Source of the DNA: Mycolicibacterium pyrenivorans
GTDB lineage: Bacteria; Actinomycetota; Actinomycetes; Mycobacteriales; Mycobacteriaceae
Reading direction: 5' to 3'
DNA: 64,000 bases
NCBI RefSeq assembly: GCF_025821625.1
Contig: NZ_JACKSH010000274.1
Coordinates: forward strand, 1-64,000
Below, in pieces: positions 16,948 through 25,911 of the stretch. The notes under the pieces were generated by a model. That model was not told the origin of the DNA, did no database searches, and saw only the letters and a program-made list of their open reading frames with translations. Position 1 is the stretch's first letter. Every line of letters begins with the position of its first letter. A program made the translations under genes and the position numbers.

Positions 16948-17051
16948 GCTAAAGCCGCTCGCAGTCTGATGTCGCGGCCTAAAGCCGCTCGCAGTCTGAT
17001 GTCGCGGCCTAAAGCCGCTCGCAGTCTGATGTCGCGGCCTAAAGCCGCTCG
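16948..17051. repeat. 30-bp tandem repeat (three copies plus a partial) at the serC 3' end
   Basis: Copies lie at 16948-16977 (one mismatch), 16978-17007 and 17008-17037, with a 14-bp partial at 17038-17051. On the serC strand each copy contains CGAGCGGCTTTAGGCCGC, that is, the last serC codons and its TAG stop. So the end of the gene has been duplicated downstream. Each copy folds as a GCGGC-TTTAG-GCCGC hairpin, giving four tandem small stem-loops. No gene other than the serC terminus lies here. Confidence 0.92.
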
Positions 17052-18163
17052 ACCACAAAATCGATGCATCGCGTCAACGCGCTCACATCGTCGGGTTCCA
17101 CGGCGGGGAACATCCCGACGCGGAGCTGATTGCGGCCGAGCTTGCGGTACGGCTCGGTGTCGACGATGCCGTTGGCCCGCAGGATCTTGGCGACCGCCGC
17201 GGCGTCGACGGCTTCGGTGAAGTCGACGGTACCCACCACCTGGGAGCGCAACCCGGGATCGGTGACGAACGGGGTGGCGAACGACGACGCCTCCGCCCAC
17301 GAATACAACCGTGACGACGAGTCGGCGGTGCGCTTGGTCGCCCAGTCCAGGCCGCCGTTGCCGTTCAGCCAGTCGATCTGCTCGGCGAGCAGCACCAGCG
17401 TCCCGATCGCGGGCGTGTTGTACGTCTGGTTCTTGACGCTGTTCTCGATCGCGATGGGCAGCGACAGGAACTCCGGCACCCAGCGGCCCGCGCCGGCGAT
17501 CGACTCCACCCTGGCCAGCGCAGCGGGGGACAGCAGCGCGAGCCACAGCCCGCCGTCGCCGGCGAAGTTCTTCTGCGGAGCGAAGTAGTACACGTCGGCG
17601 TCGCTGATGTTCACCGGCAGACCGCCCGCCGCGGACGTGGCGTCGATCGCGATCAGCGCGTCTCCCGATCCCGCCGGTCGTTCGACCGGGACCGCGACGC
17701 CGGTGGAGGTCTCGTTGTGCGCCCAGGCGATCAGGTCCACGGAGGGATCCGACACCGGTCGCGGCGCGCTTCCTGCGTCGGCCTTGACGATGATCGGGTC
17801 GCCGACGAACGGGTTCTTGGCCACCGCCGAGGCGAATTTCGCGCTGAATTCCCCGTAGGTCAGGTGCAGCGAGCGCTCGTCGATCAGGCCGAACGCCGCG
17901 GCGTCCCAGAACGCGGTGGAGCCGCCGTTGCCGAGGATCACCTCGTAACCGTCGGGTAGTGAGAACAGCTGGCGAAGACCGTCACGGACGCGTCCCACCA
18001 GGTTCTTCACCGGTGCCTGCCGATGCGAGGTCCCGAACAGGTCACCGGCGGCGGCCAACGCCTGCAACTGCTCCGGTCGGACCTTCGACGGTCCACAGCC
18101 GAAGCGGCCGTCGGAGGGCTTGAGATCAGGCGGGATGGTCAGGGAAGTCGAGGCGTCGGCCAT
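17039..18163 (-). CDS. serC: Phosphoserine aminotransferase SerC
   Basis: A 374-residue PLP enzyme that makes phosphoserine from 3-phosphohydroxypyruvate and glutamate in serine biosynthesis. The PLP lysine is Lys198 in YYFAPQKNFAGDGG. Other family blocks are GCGPSKVRPEQL near the start and GNGGSTAFWDAA at 79-89. The ATG at 18163 fits the mycobacterial N-terminus (MADASTSL); the frame is open further upstream without homology. The stop at 17039 falls inside the first partial unit of a 30-bp tandem repeat. A CRP-type site lies about 105 bp upstream of the start. Confidence 0.95.
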   Translation of the reverse strand: MADASTSLTIPPDLKPSDGRFGCGPSKVRPEQLQALAAAGDLFGTSHRQAPVKNLVGRVRDGLRQLFSLPDGYEVILGNGGSTAFWDAAAFGLIDERSLHLTYGEFSAKFASAVAKNPFVGDPIIVKADAGSAPRPVSDPSVDLIAWAHNETSTGVAVPVERPAGSGDALIAIDATSAAGGLPVNISDADVYYFAPQKNFAGDGGLWLALLSPAALARVESIAGAGRWVPEFLSLPIAIENSVKNQTYNTPAIGTLVLLAEQIDWLNGNGGLDWATKRTADSSSRLYSWAEASSFATPFVTDPGLRSQVVGTVDFTEAVDAAAVAKILRANGIVDTEPYRKLGRNQLRVGMFPAVEPDDVSALTRCIDFVVERL

Positions 18164-18265
18164 GTCGACCAGCCTAGTTCCGGTACGCGGGCGCCCGAGC
18201 GTGGGTCCGGAGTGCGGAAGCCGGGCCAAACGCGCACGTAGAGCCCGCGGCCGGGCCCGAAGGGA

Positions 18266-18281
18266 TGTGACTCCGGTCACA
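18266..18281. promoter_or_regulatory. Perfect CRP-type site between serC and the diiron oxygenase gene
   Basis: TGTGACTCCGGTCACA matches TGTGA-N6-TCACA exactly. It sits 103 bp from the serC start and 127 bp from the divergent oxygenase start, so it could serve either promoter. From memory, serC/Rv0885 is a reported CRP (Rv3676) target in M. tuberculosis. A further half-site (ATGTGACA) directly follows. Confidence 0.8.
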
Positions 18282-18349
18282 TGTGACACAGATGACCGCA
18301 CGGCACCACATCGCGGAAACGCCCTGTTAAATTCCTGGGACCACGGGTA

Positions 18350-18363
18350 CTGTCTTTAGACAG
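18350..18363. promoter_or_regulatory. Palindromic operator candidate upstream of the diiron oxygenase gene
   Basis: CTGTCTTTAGACAG is a perfect inverted repeat (6-bp arms, 2-bp centre) 44 bp before the oxygenase ATG and inside its likely promoter or leader. The form suits a TetR-type or similar dimeric repressor. No regulator gene is adjacent, so the binding protein is unknown. Confidence 0.5.
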
Positions 18364-18407
18364 CAAGCGGACGAATGTAAAGCACCCGAAAGGCCAGGAG
18401 GCTTCGA

Positions 18408-19445
18408 ATGGCTGTCACGACTGCTAGGACGCCCATCATCCGGCGCTGGCGCAAGAACATGGAGATCGGCGACAGCCCTGAGGATCGGGAGTACGTCGAC
18501 ATGCTGACCACGTTGTCCGAGGGGTCGGTGCGACGGAACTTCAATCCGTACACCGACATCGACTGGGACTCACCCGAGTTTGCGGTCACCCCCGGCGACG
18601 CACGCTGGATCCTGCCGGGGACCGACCCGATCGGCCGCCATCCCTGGTACACCTCGCAGCCGGTCGAGCGGCAGATCGAGATCGGGATGTGGCGCCAGGC
18701 CAACGTCGCCAAGGTCGGCCTGCACTTCGAGTCGATCCTGATCCGCGGCCTGATGAACTACGCGTTCTGGGTCCCCAACGGGTCCCCGGAGTACCGGTAC
18801 TGCCTGCACGAGTCGGTCGAAGAGTGCAACCACACCATGATGTTCCAGGAGATGGTCAACCGGATCGGCGCCGATGTGCCGGGCATGCCGAAAATCCTCA
18901 AGTGGCTGTCACAGTTCATTCCGCTCATCGCCGGACCGCTGCCGATCCCGTTCTTCTTCGGCGTGCTCGCCGGAGAAGAGCCCATCGACCACACTCAGAA
19001 GAACGTGCTGCGCGAGGGCAAGGCGCTGCATCCGATCATGGAACGCGTGATGGCGATCCACGTCGCCGAGGAGGCCCGCCACATCTCCTTCGCGCACGAA
19101 TACCTGCGCAAGCGCGTGCCGAACCTGAACCGCAGGCAGAAGTTCCTGCTGTCGCTGAACGTGCCGATCATCATGCGGGTCCTGTGCCAGGCGATCATCG
19201 TGCCGCCGCGATCCTTCTGGAAGGAGTTCGACATCCCGCGCTCGGTCAAGAAGGAGATCTTCTTCGGCACCCCGGAGGCCCGCCAGTTCCTGCGTGACAT
19301 GTTCGGCGACGTCCGGATGTTGTGTGAGGACACCGGGCTGATGAACCCCTTCGCCAAGCTGATGTGGCGGCTCTGCAAGATCGACGGCCCACCGAGCCGG
19401 TACCGCAGCGAGCCCGCCCGCCAGCACGTGGTGACCGCCGCCTAG
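18408..19445 (+). CDS. AurF-like diiron oxygenase, Rv0885-like
   Basis: A 345-residue protein of the AurF/ferritin-like diiron family, whose characterised members oxidise aryl amines to nitro compounds. Metal-ligand patterns are visible: VEECNHTMMFQEM in the centre and VAEEARHISFAHEYL about 80 residues later. Start support is strong: AGGAGG lies seven bases upstream of the ATG at 18408. The gene is followed after 43 bp by fprB, a ferredoxin-reductase fusion that could supply electrons. Substrate unknown; CRP and an unknown repressor may control it. Confidence 0.88.
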   Translation: MAVTTARTPIIRRWRKNMEIGDSPEDREYVDMLTTLSEGSVRRNFNPYTDIDWDSPEFAVTPGDARWILPGTDPIGRHPWYTSQPVERQIEIGMWRQANVAKVGLHFESILIRGLMNYAFWVPNGSPEYRYCLHESVEECNHTMMFQEMVNRIGADVPGMPKILKWLSQFIPLIAGPLPIPFFFGVLAGEEPIDHTQKNVLREGKALHPIMERVMAIHVAEEARHISFAHEYLRKRVPNLNRRQKFLLSLNVPIIMRVLCQAIIVPPRSFWKEFDIPRSVKKEIFFGTPEARQFLRDMFGDVRMLCEDTGLMNPFAKLMWRLCKIDGPPSRYRSEPARQHVVTAA

Positions 19446-19488
19446 GCGTCGCCGGCCACTCTTCTCGGACAGGAGCGCAGGGTTTCCG

Positions 19489-21168
19489 ATGCCCCACGTC
19501 ATCACTCAGTCGTGTTGCAGCGACGGGTCGTGTGTCTACGCATGCCCCGTGAACTGCATCCACCCGTCGCCGGACGAGCCGGGATTCGCCACCGCCGAGA
19601 TGCTCTACATCGACCCGGTGGCGTGTGTCGACTGCGGCGCCTGCGTATCGGCCTGCCCGGTCGGGGCCATCGCCGCCGACACCAAGCTGACCGAGCGCCA
19701 GCTGCCGTTCGTCGAGCTGAACGCCGCGTTCTATCCGCCGCGGGAGGGCAAGCTGCCGCCGACGTCGAAGCTGGCGCCGGTGATCGAGGCGCCGGTGGTG
19801 CACGCGCGGTCCAGCGGTCCGCTACGGGTGGCCATCGTCGGCTCGGGGCCTGCGGCGATGTACGCCGCCGACGAATTGCTCACCCAGCGGGGGGTGCGGG
19901 TCAGCGTCTTCGAGAAGCTGCCGACGCCCTACGGACTGGTGCGTGCGGGCGTGGCTCCCGACCACCAGAGCACCAAGAGGGTGACCAGGCTGTTCGACCG
20001 GATTGCGCACCGTCCCGAGTTCTCCTTCTACCTCAACTGTGAGGTGGGATCGGATCTGACGCACGACGAGCTGCTCGAACACCACCACGCCGTGCTGTAC
20101 GCGGTCGGCGCGCCGAGTGACCGTCGCCTCGACGTCGACGGTATGGGGCTGCCCGGCACTGCAACGGCCACCGAAGTCGTCGCGTGGATCAACGGGCATC
20201 CCGAGTTCACCGAGTTGCCGGTCGACCTCAGCGGGGAACGCGTGATCATCGTGGGCAACGGAAACGTGGCGCTGGACGTGGCGCGGATCCTGACGACCGA
20301 TCCGGATGTGTTGGCGCGCACCGACATTGCCGACCACGCTCTGGCCGCTCTGCGGAACTCGAAGGTGCAGGAGGTGGTGATCGCCGCGCGACGGGGTCCT
20401 GCCGCATCGGCGTTCACGCTGCCCGAACTGATCGGTCTGACCTCGACGTGCGAGGTGGTACTCGACATCGCCGACCACGACCTGGTGATCCGTGACCTTG
20501 CGAACGAAGCCGATCCGCTGACACGCAACAAGCTCGAGATACTGGCCAAGCTGGGTGACGCCGCGACGCCGTCATCGCGGCCACGGATCCGCCTCGCTTA
20601 CCATCTGACGCCCAAGCGGATCCTGGGGGAGAGCACCACCACCGGCGTCGAGTTCACGCTGACCGGGACCGACGAGTCGCGGACGTTGGCCGCGGGCCTG
20701 GTGTTGACGTCAATCGGCTACCGCGGCAAGCCCATTCGTGGTCTGCCATTCGACGAGGTGACCGCGGTCGTGCCCAACGACGGGGGCCGGGTGATCGATC
20801 CGGGTAGCTCCCAGCCGGTGCGGGGCAGCTACGTCGCGGGGTGGATCAAGCGCGGCCCGACCGGGTTCATCGGAACCAACAAGTCGTGTGCCGCGCAGAC
20901 GGTGCACAATCTGGTCGCCGACTACAACGACGGCCTGTTGACCGAGCCCGTCCACAAAGCCGCCTCGCTGGACCGGTTCGTGCGGGGCAGGAAGCCCTCG
21001 GTGATCGATGCGGCCGGGTGGAAAGCCATCGATGAGGCCGAGATCGCCCACGGTGGCGGGATGCGGCCGCGGGACAAGTTCACCGGTGTCGCCGAGATGC
21101 TCGAAGTCGCCGCAACCGCGCCGCAACCGCCGGTGCATCGGCGCCTGCTCGCCGGCCTGCGGCACTGA
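19489..21168 (+). CDS. fprB: Ferredoxin/ferredoxin-NADP+ reductase fusion FprB
   Basis: A 559-residue bifunctional electron carrier. Residues 1-65 are a bacterial ferredoxin with two cysteine clusters (Cys9/10, 15, 19, 23 and Cys46, 49, 52, 56). Residues 112-559 are an adrenodoxin-reductase-like flavoprotein with the FAD loop VGSGPAAMYAADE at 118-130 and the NADP-binding VGNGNVALDVARIL motif around 253-266. M. tuberculosis FprB (Rv0886) has the same layout and length. Placement behind the diiron oxygenase suggests it feeds that enzyme, which is inference. Its stop is 3 bp from the convergent DUF4239 stop. Confidence 0.93.
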   Translation: MPHVITQSCCSDGSCVYACPVNCIHPSPDEPGFATAEMLYIDPVACVDCGACVSACPVGAIAADTKLTERQLPFVELNAAFYPPREGKLPPTSKLAPVIEAPVVHARSSGPLRVAIVGSGPAAMYAADELLTQRGVRVSVFEKLPTPYGLVRAGVAPDHQSTKRVTRLFDRIAHRPEFSFYLNCEVGSDLTHDELLEHHHAVLYAVGAPSDRRLDVDGMGLPGTATATEVVAWINGHPEFTELPVDLSGERVIIVGNGNVALDVARILTTDPDVLARTDIADHALAALRNSKVQEVVIAARRGPAASAFTLPELIGLTSTCEVVLDIADHDLVIRDLANEADPLTRNKLEILAKLGDAATPSSRPRIRLAYHLTPKRILGESTTTGVEFTLTGTDESRTLAAGLVLTSIGYRGKPIRGLPFDEVTAVVPNDGGRVIDPGSSQPVRGSYVAGWIKRGPTGFIGTNKSCAAQTVHNLVADYNDGLLTEPVHKAASLDRFVRGRKPSVIDAAGWKAIDEAEIAHGGGMRPRDKFTGVAEMLEVAATAPQPPVHRRLLAGLRH

Positions 21169-21171
21169 ACG

Positions 21172-21933
21172 TTACTTCGCCCAGATTTCGAGGACGTTCT
21201 CGTATTCCGTCGGCTCCACGGACAGATCCCCGACGTAGGGGTGCTCCAGCGCGAAGATCAGGTAGAGGACGAACGACAGCAGCGCCGCGGTCAGGCCGAC
21301 AGCGAGAGCGTGGATGATCACATCGCGGGTGCCGAACAGGAACGTGAACGCCATCACCACGCCGCCCCCGCCCACCAGCAGCACCCAGAGCTCGCCGGGA
21401 ACGGCGGCCGCGCCGGTCGAGACCCGCAGCGTGCGGTCGGTGTCCAGATCGCTCAACCGCCCGATCGCGTGGTCGAAGATCGCGATCTCATTGCGCGTCT
21501 CCGGTTGCACCTTCAGGTAGGCGTCCCATACAGCGGTCAGTTCGTCGGATCGCAGTTCGATGTTCTCGCCGGAGCGCATCCGCGGGAACTCGTCGTCGAT
21601 CACGTGGCGGGTGTAGGCGATGAGGGCCTGCTCGATCTGGGTACGTGATTCTGCGGGTAGGGCAGCCGAGTCACGCAGCAGGTCGGCGATGGCGGCGGCC
21701 TCCATTTCACTCGCGTCTTCGGCATCTCCGAACTGCTCCCAGGCGACCACCACCATGAAGGCCACCAGTACGGCGTACAAGACGCCGGCCAGCTGGAACA
21801 TGGTGCCCGACACCGCGTTCGCGTTCTCGAGCCGGGTGTGCGAGACCGCCTTGCGGAACACCAGGAGACCGCCCACGGAGACCCCGACGATCACGACGAC
21901 CCAGAGGAAGCCCAAGCCGCCGCACCCCGTCAC
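21172..21933 (-). CDS. DUF4239 membrane protein
   Basis: A 253-residue membrane protein with one helix at the N-terminus (about 9-27), another at 43-63, a central soluble helical region of about 100 residues and two C-terminal helices (about 180-200 and 210-230). This layout fits DUF4239 (bestrophin-like) proteins of unknown function. The GTG at 21933 is the first start in frame; an internal start around residue 12 cannot be excluded. It is transcribed divergently from the GH1 gene with 88 bp between them. Confidence 0.75.
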   Translation of the reverse strand: MTGCGGLGFLWVVVIVGVSVGGLLVFRKAVSHTRLENANAVSGTMFQLAGVLYAVLVAFMVVVAWEQFGDAEDASEMEAAAIADLLRDSAALPAESRTQIEQALIAYTRHVIDDEFPRMRSGENIELRSDELTAVWDAYLKVQPETRNEIAIFDHAIGRLSDLDTDRTLRVSTGAAAVPGELWVLLVGGGGVVMAFTFLFGTRDVIIHALAVGLTAALLSFVLYLIFALEHPYVGDLSVEPTEYENVLEIWAK

Positions 21934-22021
21934 CGGGTGGCGAACACACCGGACTCGTGCTCGCGGAACCGTCTTTCGGCAAAGTCACCCGGCGGTACCC
22001 GGGCAGAGGTATGCAGTGGAG

Positions 22022-24742
22022 ATGAACTCTGCAGAGGTCATCGGTCGTGTTGGAGGCCTGGCGGTGGCACTCGGCGTGGGTGCTGCGGTGTTCAGCGGAT
22101 CCGGGCTGGCGTGGGCGACCGAAGAATCCGGCGGCAGTTCGTCGGCGCCCAGCGCCTCGGCGTCTGAGTCGGCAGGCCCGGCAGAGGCACCCGCCGACTC
22201 CGCCGGCGGAGATTCAGGCGAGGGGGACGTGGACGCCGAGTCCGACGAGGCCGATGCAGACGCCGAGTCCGCAGAAGACCCAGAAGACGCCGGAGACCCC
22301 GAAGACGCGGAAGTCACCGAAGACGCCGAGTCCGCAGAAGACGCCGAAGTCGGCGTAGTCACCGAAGACGGCGTAGTCACAGAAGATATCGACGAGCCGT
22401 CCCGTCGCGGCGCCGCGACGACGCCCGCCGAGCCGACCCGGGCCGACGATGCAGCCGACTCCGAGCGGGTCCCGCCACGCGCGGATGTCGTCGCTGACGA
22501 CACCGAGACCGCGGAGGCCGAACCGGCTCGCCTGCAGGATGTCGGGTCCGATTCGATCGTCGACACCGCCGGTTCCCTGGCGCTGGCGCAGGAACCGTCC
22601 ACCGAGCCGGTGGTACCCGCCACCGTCACGACCACCCTCGCGCCACCGGAGGTCCCGTCATGGCGGCCCTGGCCAACCGCATTCGACCTGCGCACTGCAG
22701 TCACCTATGTGGTGGATCTTGTCGGGAGCGTCGTCGACGCGCTGCTGCACCCGTTCGCGGCGGGACCGTACACCCCGTCCGCAGACCCGTCGGAATGGGC
22801 GTTGCTCGCATGGGTGCGGCGGGAGTTCTTGAACGAGACACCGGACGTCGTCGAGAATCCGCTGCCCTACACCCAGGGTCTCGACGCCGACGGCGAGGTG
22901 GTCGTGTCCGGCAACGTGGGGGTCGAGGACGGTGACGGCGACCCCCTGACCTACACCGTGGTCGGCAGACCGCTCAACGGCGGGACGGTGCAGATCGACC
23001 AGGACGGCAACTTCGTGTACCGGCCGATGAACGCCATGGCCGCCGTGGGCGGCACCGACTCGTTCACGGTCGCCGTCAGCGACGAGGACGCGGGCCTGCA
23101 CGTGCACGGCCTCCTCGGCTGGCTGCAATTCGTACCCATTGTGGGCAACCTGCTGTATGCGGGCGGCGGTCACGGCCTGCCACGCACCATCACCGTCACG
23201 GTCGACCCGGTTGACGGTGTCGACCTGTCGCTACCGGACGGCTTCCGTTGGGGGGTGGCGCATTCCGGATTCCAGGCCGAGGGCGGCCCGGGCTCGCCCG
23301 TGGACACCCGGTCGGACTGGTACCGGTGGGTGCACGACCCGATCAACCGGCTGCTCGGCCTGGTGAGGGGAGTGCCCGAGGACGGCCCGGGCGCCTACGT
23401 CTCCTACGGGAGCGATGCTGAGCTGGCACGCGACGATCTGGGCGTGAACACCTTCCGGATGAGCGTCGAGTGGAGCCGGATCTTCCCGAACTCCACTGCA
23501 GCGGTCGACATCTCGGATGAAGGCGGGACCGTCAGCCTGGCCGACCTCGAGGCCCTCGACACCCTGGCGAATCTCGACGAGGTCGACCATTACCGGGCGG
23601 TGTTCGCGGCGCTGCGCGAACACGGTCTGGACCCGTTCGTCACCGTCAACCACTTCAGCCTGCCGGTGTGGGTGCACGACCCCATCATCGCCCGGCCGCT
23701 GATCCAGCTGGGACTGCCCGCGCCTGCGGCGGGCTGGCTGTCATCGAGCACCCCCGAGGAGTTCGAGAAGTACGCCGCCTACCTGGCGTGGAAGTTCGGC
23801 GACCAGGTGGACAACTGGGCGACGCTCAACGAACCGTTCCCGCCGGTGCTCACCGAGTTGCTGGCGATCCCGTGGGTGGTGCCGAACTGGCCGCCCGGCG
23901 TGATCCGTCCCGATCTGGCGTCGACCTTCCTGGTCAACCAAGCCGTCGGCCACGTCGCCGCCTACGACGCCATCCACGCGTGGGACACCATCGCGGCCAC
24001 CGCCGACGGACCCGCGGCATTCGTCGGATTCACCCACAACATGATCCCGGCGCGTCCGGCCAACCCGGTGAACCCGCTCGACGTGCAGGCCGCCGATGCG
24101 TGGAACCACTACTACAACCAGTGGTTCCCCAACGCGGTGATCGACGGCTGGGTGGACGCCGACTTCGACGGCGTCAAGACCGCCGACGAGATCCATCCGG
24201 ACATGACGGGCAAGGTCGACTTCCTCGGCGTCCAGTACTACGGGTCCCAGCCCATGGTGGGTTTCGGCGTGGCACCGGTGCCCGGGTTCCCGTTCCTGCG
24301 CGGGTTCCCGGTCCGGTGTTCGGCAAGTGCGCCGACGTGCAGTGATTTCAACCAGCCCACCGACCCCGGCGGCTTCCGGGAAGTGCTCGAGCTCGCGGCG
24401 TCCTACGGAAAACCGTTGTGGGTCACCGAGAACGGGATCGCCGACGCCGATGACTCCAAGCGGCCGTCCTACATCGTGAACCACATCGCCGTCGTGCAGG
24501 ACATGGTCGCTCACGGAACCGACATCCGCGGCTACACCTACTGGTCGTTCGTCGACAACCTGGAGTGGGCCGAAGGCTATGACCTGAAGTTCGGTCTGTA
24601 CGGCTCGGACCCGAACACCCCGGAACTCGAACGCACCCCCAAGCCGGCGAGCATCGCCGCGCTGAGCGGCATCACAGGTGCCAACGGATTGCCGCTCTGG
24701 CTGCTGGAGCAGTACGTCCCGAACGTGCCCGCGGCGGACTAA
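22022..24742 (+). CDS. Secreted GH1 beta-glucosidase with acidic and Ig-like N-terminal modules
   Basis: A 906-residue exported protein. Residues 1-35 are a signal segment (RVGGLAVALGVGAAVFSGSGLAWA). Residues 36-190 are an acidic low-complexity stretch with repeats such as DAESAEDPEDAGDPED, coded by perfect 21-bp repeats at 22259 and 22322. About 275-400 is an Ig/cadherin-like domain (DGDPLTYTVVGRPLNGGTV). About 402-900 is a glycoside hydrolase family 1 barrel with acid/base Glu604 in TLNEPF and nucleophile Glu803 in VTENG. Family members hydrolyse beta-glucosides; the natural substrate is unknown. The ATG at 22022 is preferred. It replaces Rv0888 of M. tuberculosis in this slot. The same N-terminal module recurs at 42484. 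Confidence 0.9.
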   Translation: MNSAEVIGRVGGLAVALGVGAAVFSGSGLAWATEESGGSSSAPSASASESAGPAEAPADSAGGDSGEGDVDAESDEADADAESAEDPEDAGDPEDAEVTEDAESAEDAEVGVVTEDGVVTEDIDEPSRRGAATTPAEPTRADDAADSERVPPRADVVADDTETAEAEPARLQDVGSDSIVDTAGSLALAQEPSTEPVVPATVTTTLAPPEVPSWRPWPTAFDLRTAVTYVVDLVGSVVDALLHPFAAGPYTPSADPSEWALLAWVRREFLNETPDVVENPLPYTQGLDADGEVVVSGNVGVEDGDGDPLTYTVVGRPLNGGTVQIDQDGNFVYRPMNAMAAVGGTDSFTVAVSDEDAGLHVHGLLGWLQFVPIVGNLLYAGGGHGLPRTITVTVDPVDGVDLSLPDGFRWGVAHSGFQAEGGPGSPVDTRSDWYRWVHDPINRLLGLVRGVPEDGPGAYVSYGSDAELARDDLGVNTFRMSVEWSRIFPNSTAAVDISDEGGTVSLADLEALDTLANLDEVDHYRAVFAALREHGLDPFVTVNHFSLPVWVHDPIIARPLIQLGLPAPAAGWLSSSTPEEFEKYAAYLAWKFGDQVDNWATLNEPFPPVLTELLAIPWVVPNWPPGVIRPDLASTFLVNQAVGHVAAYDAIHAWDTIAATADGPAAFVGFTHNMIPARPANPVNPLDVQAADAWNHYYNQWFPNAVIDGWVDADFDGVKTADEIHPDMTGKVDFLGVQYYGSQPMVGFGVAPVPGFPFLRGFPVRCSASAPTCSDFNQPTDPGGFREVLELAASYGKPLWVTENGIADADDSKRPSYIVNHIAVVQDMVAHGTDIRGYTYWSFVDNLEWAEGYDLKFGLYGSDPNTPELERTPKPASIAALSGITGANGLPLWLLEQYVPNVPAAD

Positions 24743-25200
24743 CCGCCGCTCGCCATCTGGGCCATCATCTCGGCCATGTCGACCTCGCGCACCGTCTCGG
24801 CCAGCGACCACTGGTGGCCGAACGGGTCGCGGACCACTCCGTAGCGGTCGCCCCAGAACTGGTCCTCGAGGGGGTTCACGACGGTGGCGCCGGCGTCCAG
24901 GGCCCGCTGGAACCGGGCGTCGACATCGGCGCCGTGCAGGTGGATGGTCACCGGCGAGCCGCCGAGCGCGGTCGGCGTGGTCGACTTGCCGTCGTTCATC
25001 TCGGGGAAATCGTCGTTGAGGAACAGCATGACGCCGTTGATCCGAAATGCGGCGTGGATCAGCTTGCCGTCGGGCCCGGGAATCCGGGCCATCTCCTCGG
25101 CGCCGAACGCCTTGGCGTAGAAGTCGAGCGCCGCGGCGGCGTCGTCTACGACGAGGTGGGGCACCAGCATGGGTTGGTTGGCTTCAGGGTTGATGGCCAT
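24739..25200 (-). CDS. VOC/PhnB-like glyoxalase-fold protein, Rv0887c-like
   Basis: A 153-residue vicinal-oxygen-chelate protein of the PhnB-like subgroup, with paired beta-alpha-beta-beta-beta units (LVPHLVVDDAAAALDFYAKAFGA at the start; DQFWGDRYGVVRDPFGHQWSLAE near the end). Activity cannot be predicted; such proteins range from antibiotic binding to unknown roles. AGGAGAG precedes the ATG at 25200. The stop overlaps the convergent GH1 stop by two bases. Confidence 0.85.
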   Translation of the reverse strand: MAINPEANQPMLVPHLVVDDAAAALDFYAKAFGAEEMARIPGPDGKLIHAAFRINGVMLFLNDDFPEMNDGKSTTPTALGGSPVTIHLHGADVDARFQRALDAGATVVNPLEDQFWGDRYGVVRDPFGHQWSLAETVREVDMAEMMAQMASGG

Positions 25201-25287
25201 GGTCTCTCCTGGAATCTCGTAGGTGCCAGCCGGATGTCGGGGATGGCTGTCGATGCAGACCCGCCGCGCCGGGAAAACTCATCGCGC

Positions 25288-25911
25288 TCAGAAGACCACC
25301 GAGAATTCGGGCGGCAGGTCGCGGCGGCCGGTAAGTGCCAGCAGCACCGCGGGCCCTCGACCCAACTGCACGCCGATCCGGGCCGCGAGCGCGGCGGCCT
25401 CGGCGAGGACGTCGAGCGGCGGTGTGAAGTCGATCCCGGCAGCGGCGGCGATGTCCATGCCGTGCACGGCCAGTTCGAACGTCCGGGTGGGCAGGTAGCT
25501 GCTCAGCCGCATCCCCAGCCCCCCGATGACCTCGATCAGCGGGTCGTCCACCCCGTCCAGCTCGGCCAGCACGCGGGGGACCAGCGCGTCGATCGCGGCA
25601 ACCGGATCCTCGCCCAGGTCACGCCCGGCCTGACGCCCACGCTCGACGATGGCCTCGGCGCCGGCACCCGCGGCGTAGTCCTGCATCCTCACGTAGTAGT
25701 CGGGCGCGGAGGCGACGTCCTCGCGCTGCGCGGTCGACCGCAGATAGGTGCTGACCGTGATCAGGGATCGCGAGGTGTGGCCGACGAGCGAGCGCATGTC
25801 CCACTCGCCCAGCCCCGGTCCGTCCCAGCACCCATCCGGCAGGCGTCGCACCAGCGCAGCGAAAGTCTCAGCGGCCGAGGCGAACACCGCGCGCGGTTCG
25901 GTCATGGTCAT
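25288..25911 (-). CDS. Mycothiol-dependent maleylpyruvate isomerase-like (DinB-fold) protein
   Basis: A 207-residue protein with the N-terminal MDMPI/DinB helical-bundle pattern (LVRRLPDGCWDGPGLGEWDMRSLVGHTSRS, containing a histidine that is a usual metal ligand) and a C-terminal TRTFELAVHGMDIAAA motif. Many actinobacterial paralogues of this TIGR03083-like group exist; some use mycothiol. The specific reaction is unknown. The ATG at 25911 overlaps the citA stop as ATGA, so it is coupled to citA. Confidence 0.8.
   Translation of the reverse strand: MTMTEPRAVFASAAETFAALVRRLPDGCWDGPGLGEWDMRSLVGHTSRSLITVSTYLRSTAQREDVASAPDYYVRMQDYAAGAGAEAIVERGRQAGRDLGEDPVAAIDALVPRVLAELDGVDDPLIEVIGGLGMRLSSYLPTRTFELAVHGMDIAAAAGIDFTPPLDVLAEAAALAARIGVQLGRGPAVLLALTGRRDLPPEFSVVF

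Noticed and set aside
16948..17051. Regular 30-bp repeats looked at as a CRISPR array.
   Set aside because: The repeats are contiguous with no spacers and derive from the serC end, and no cas genes are near.
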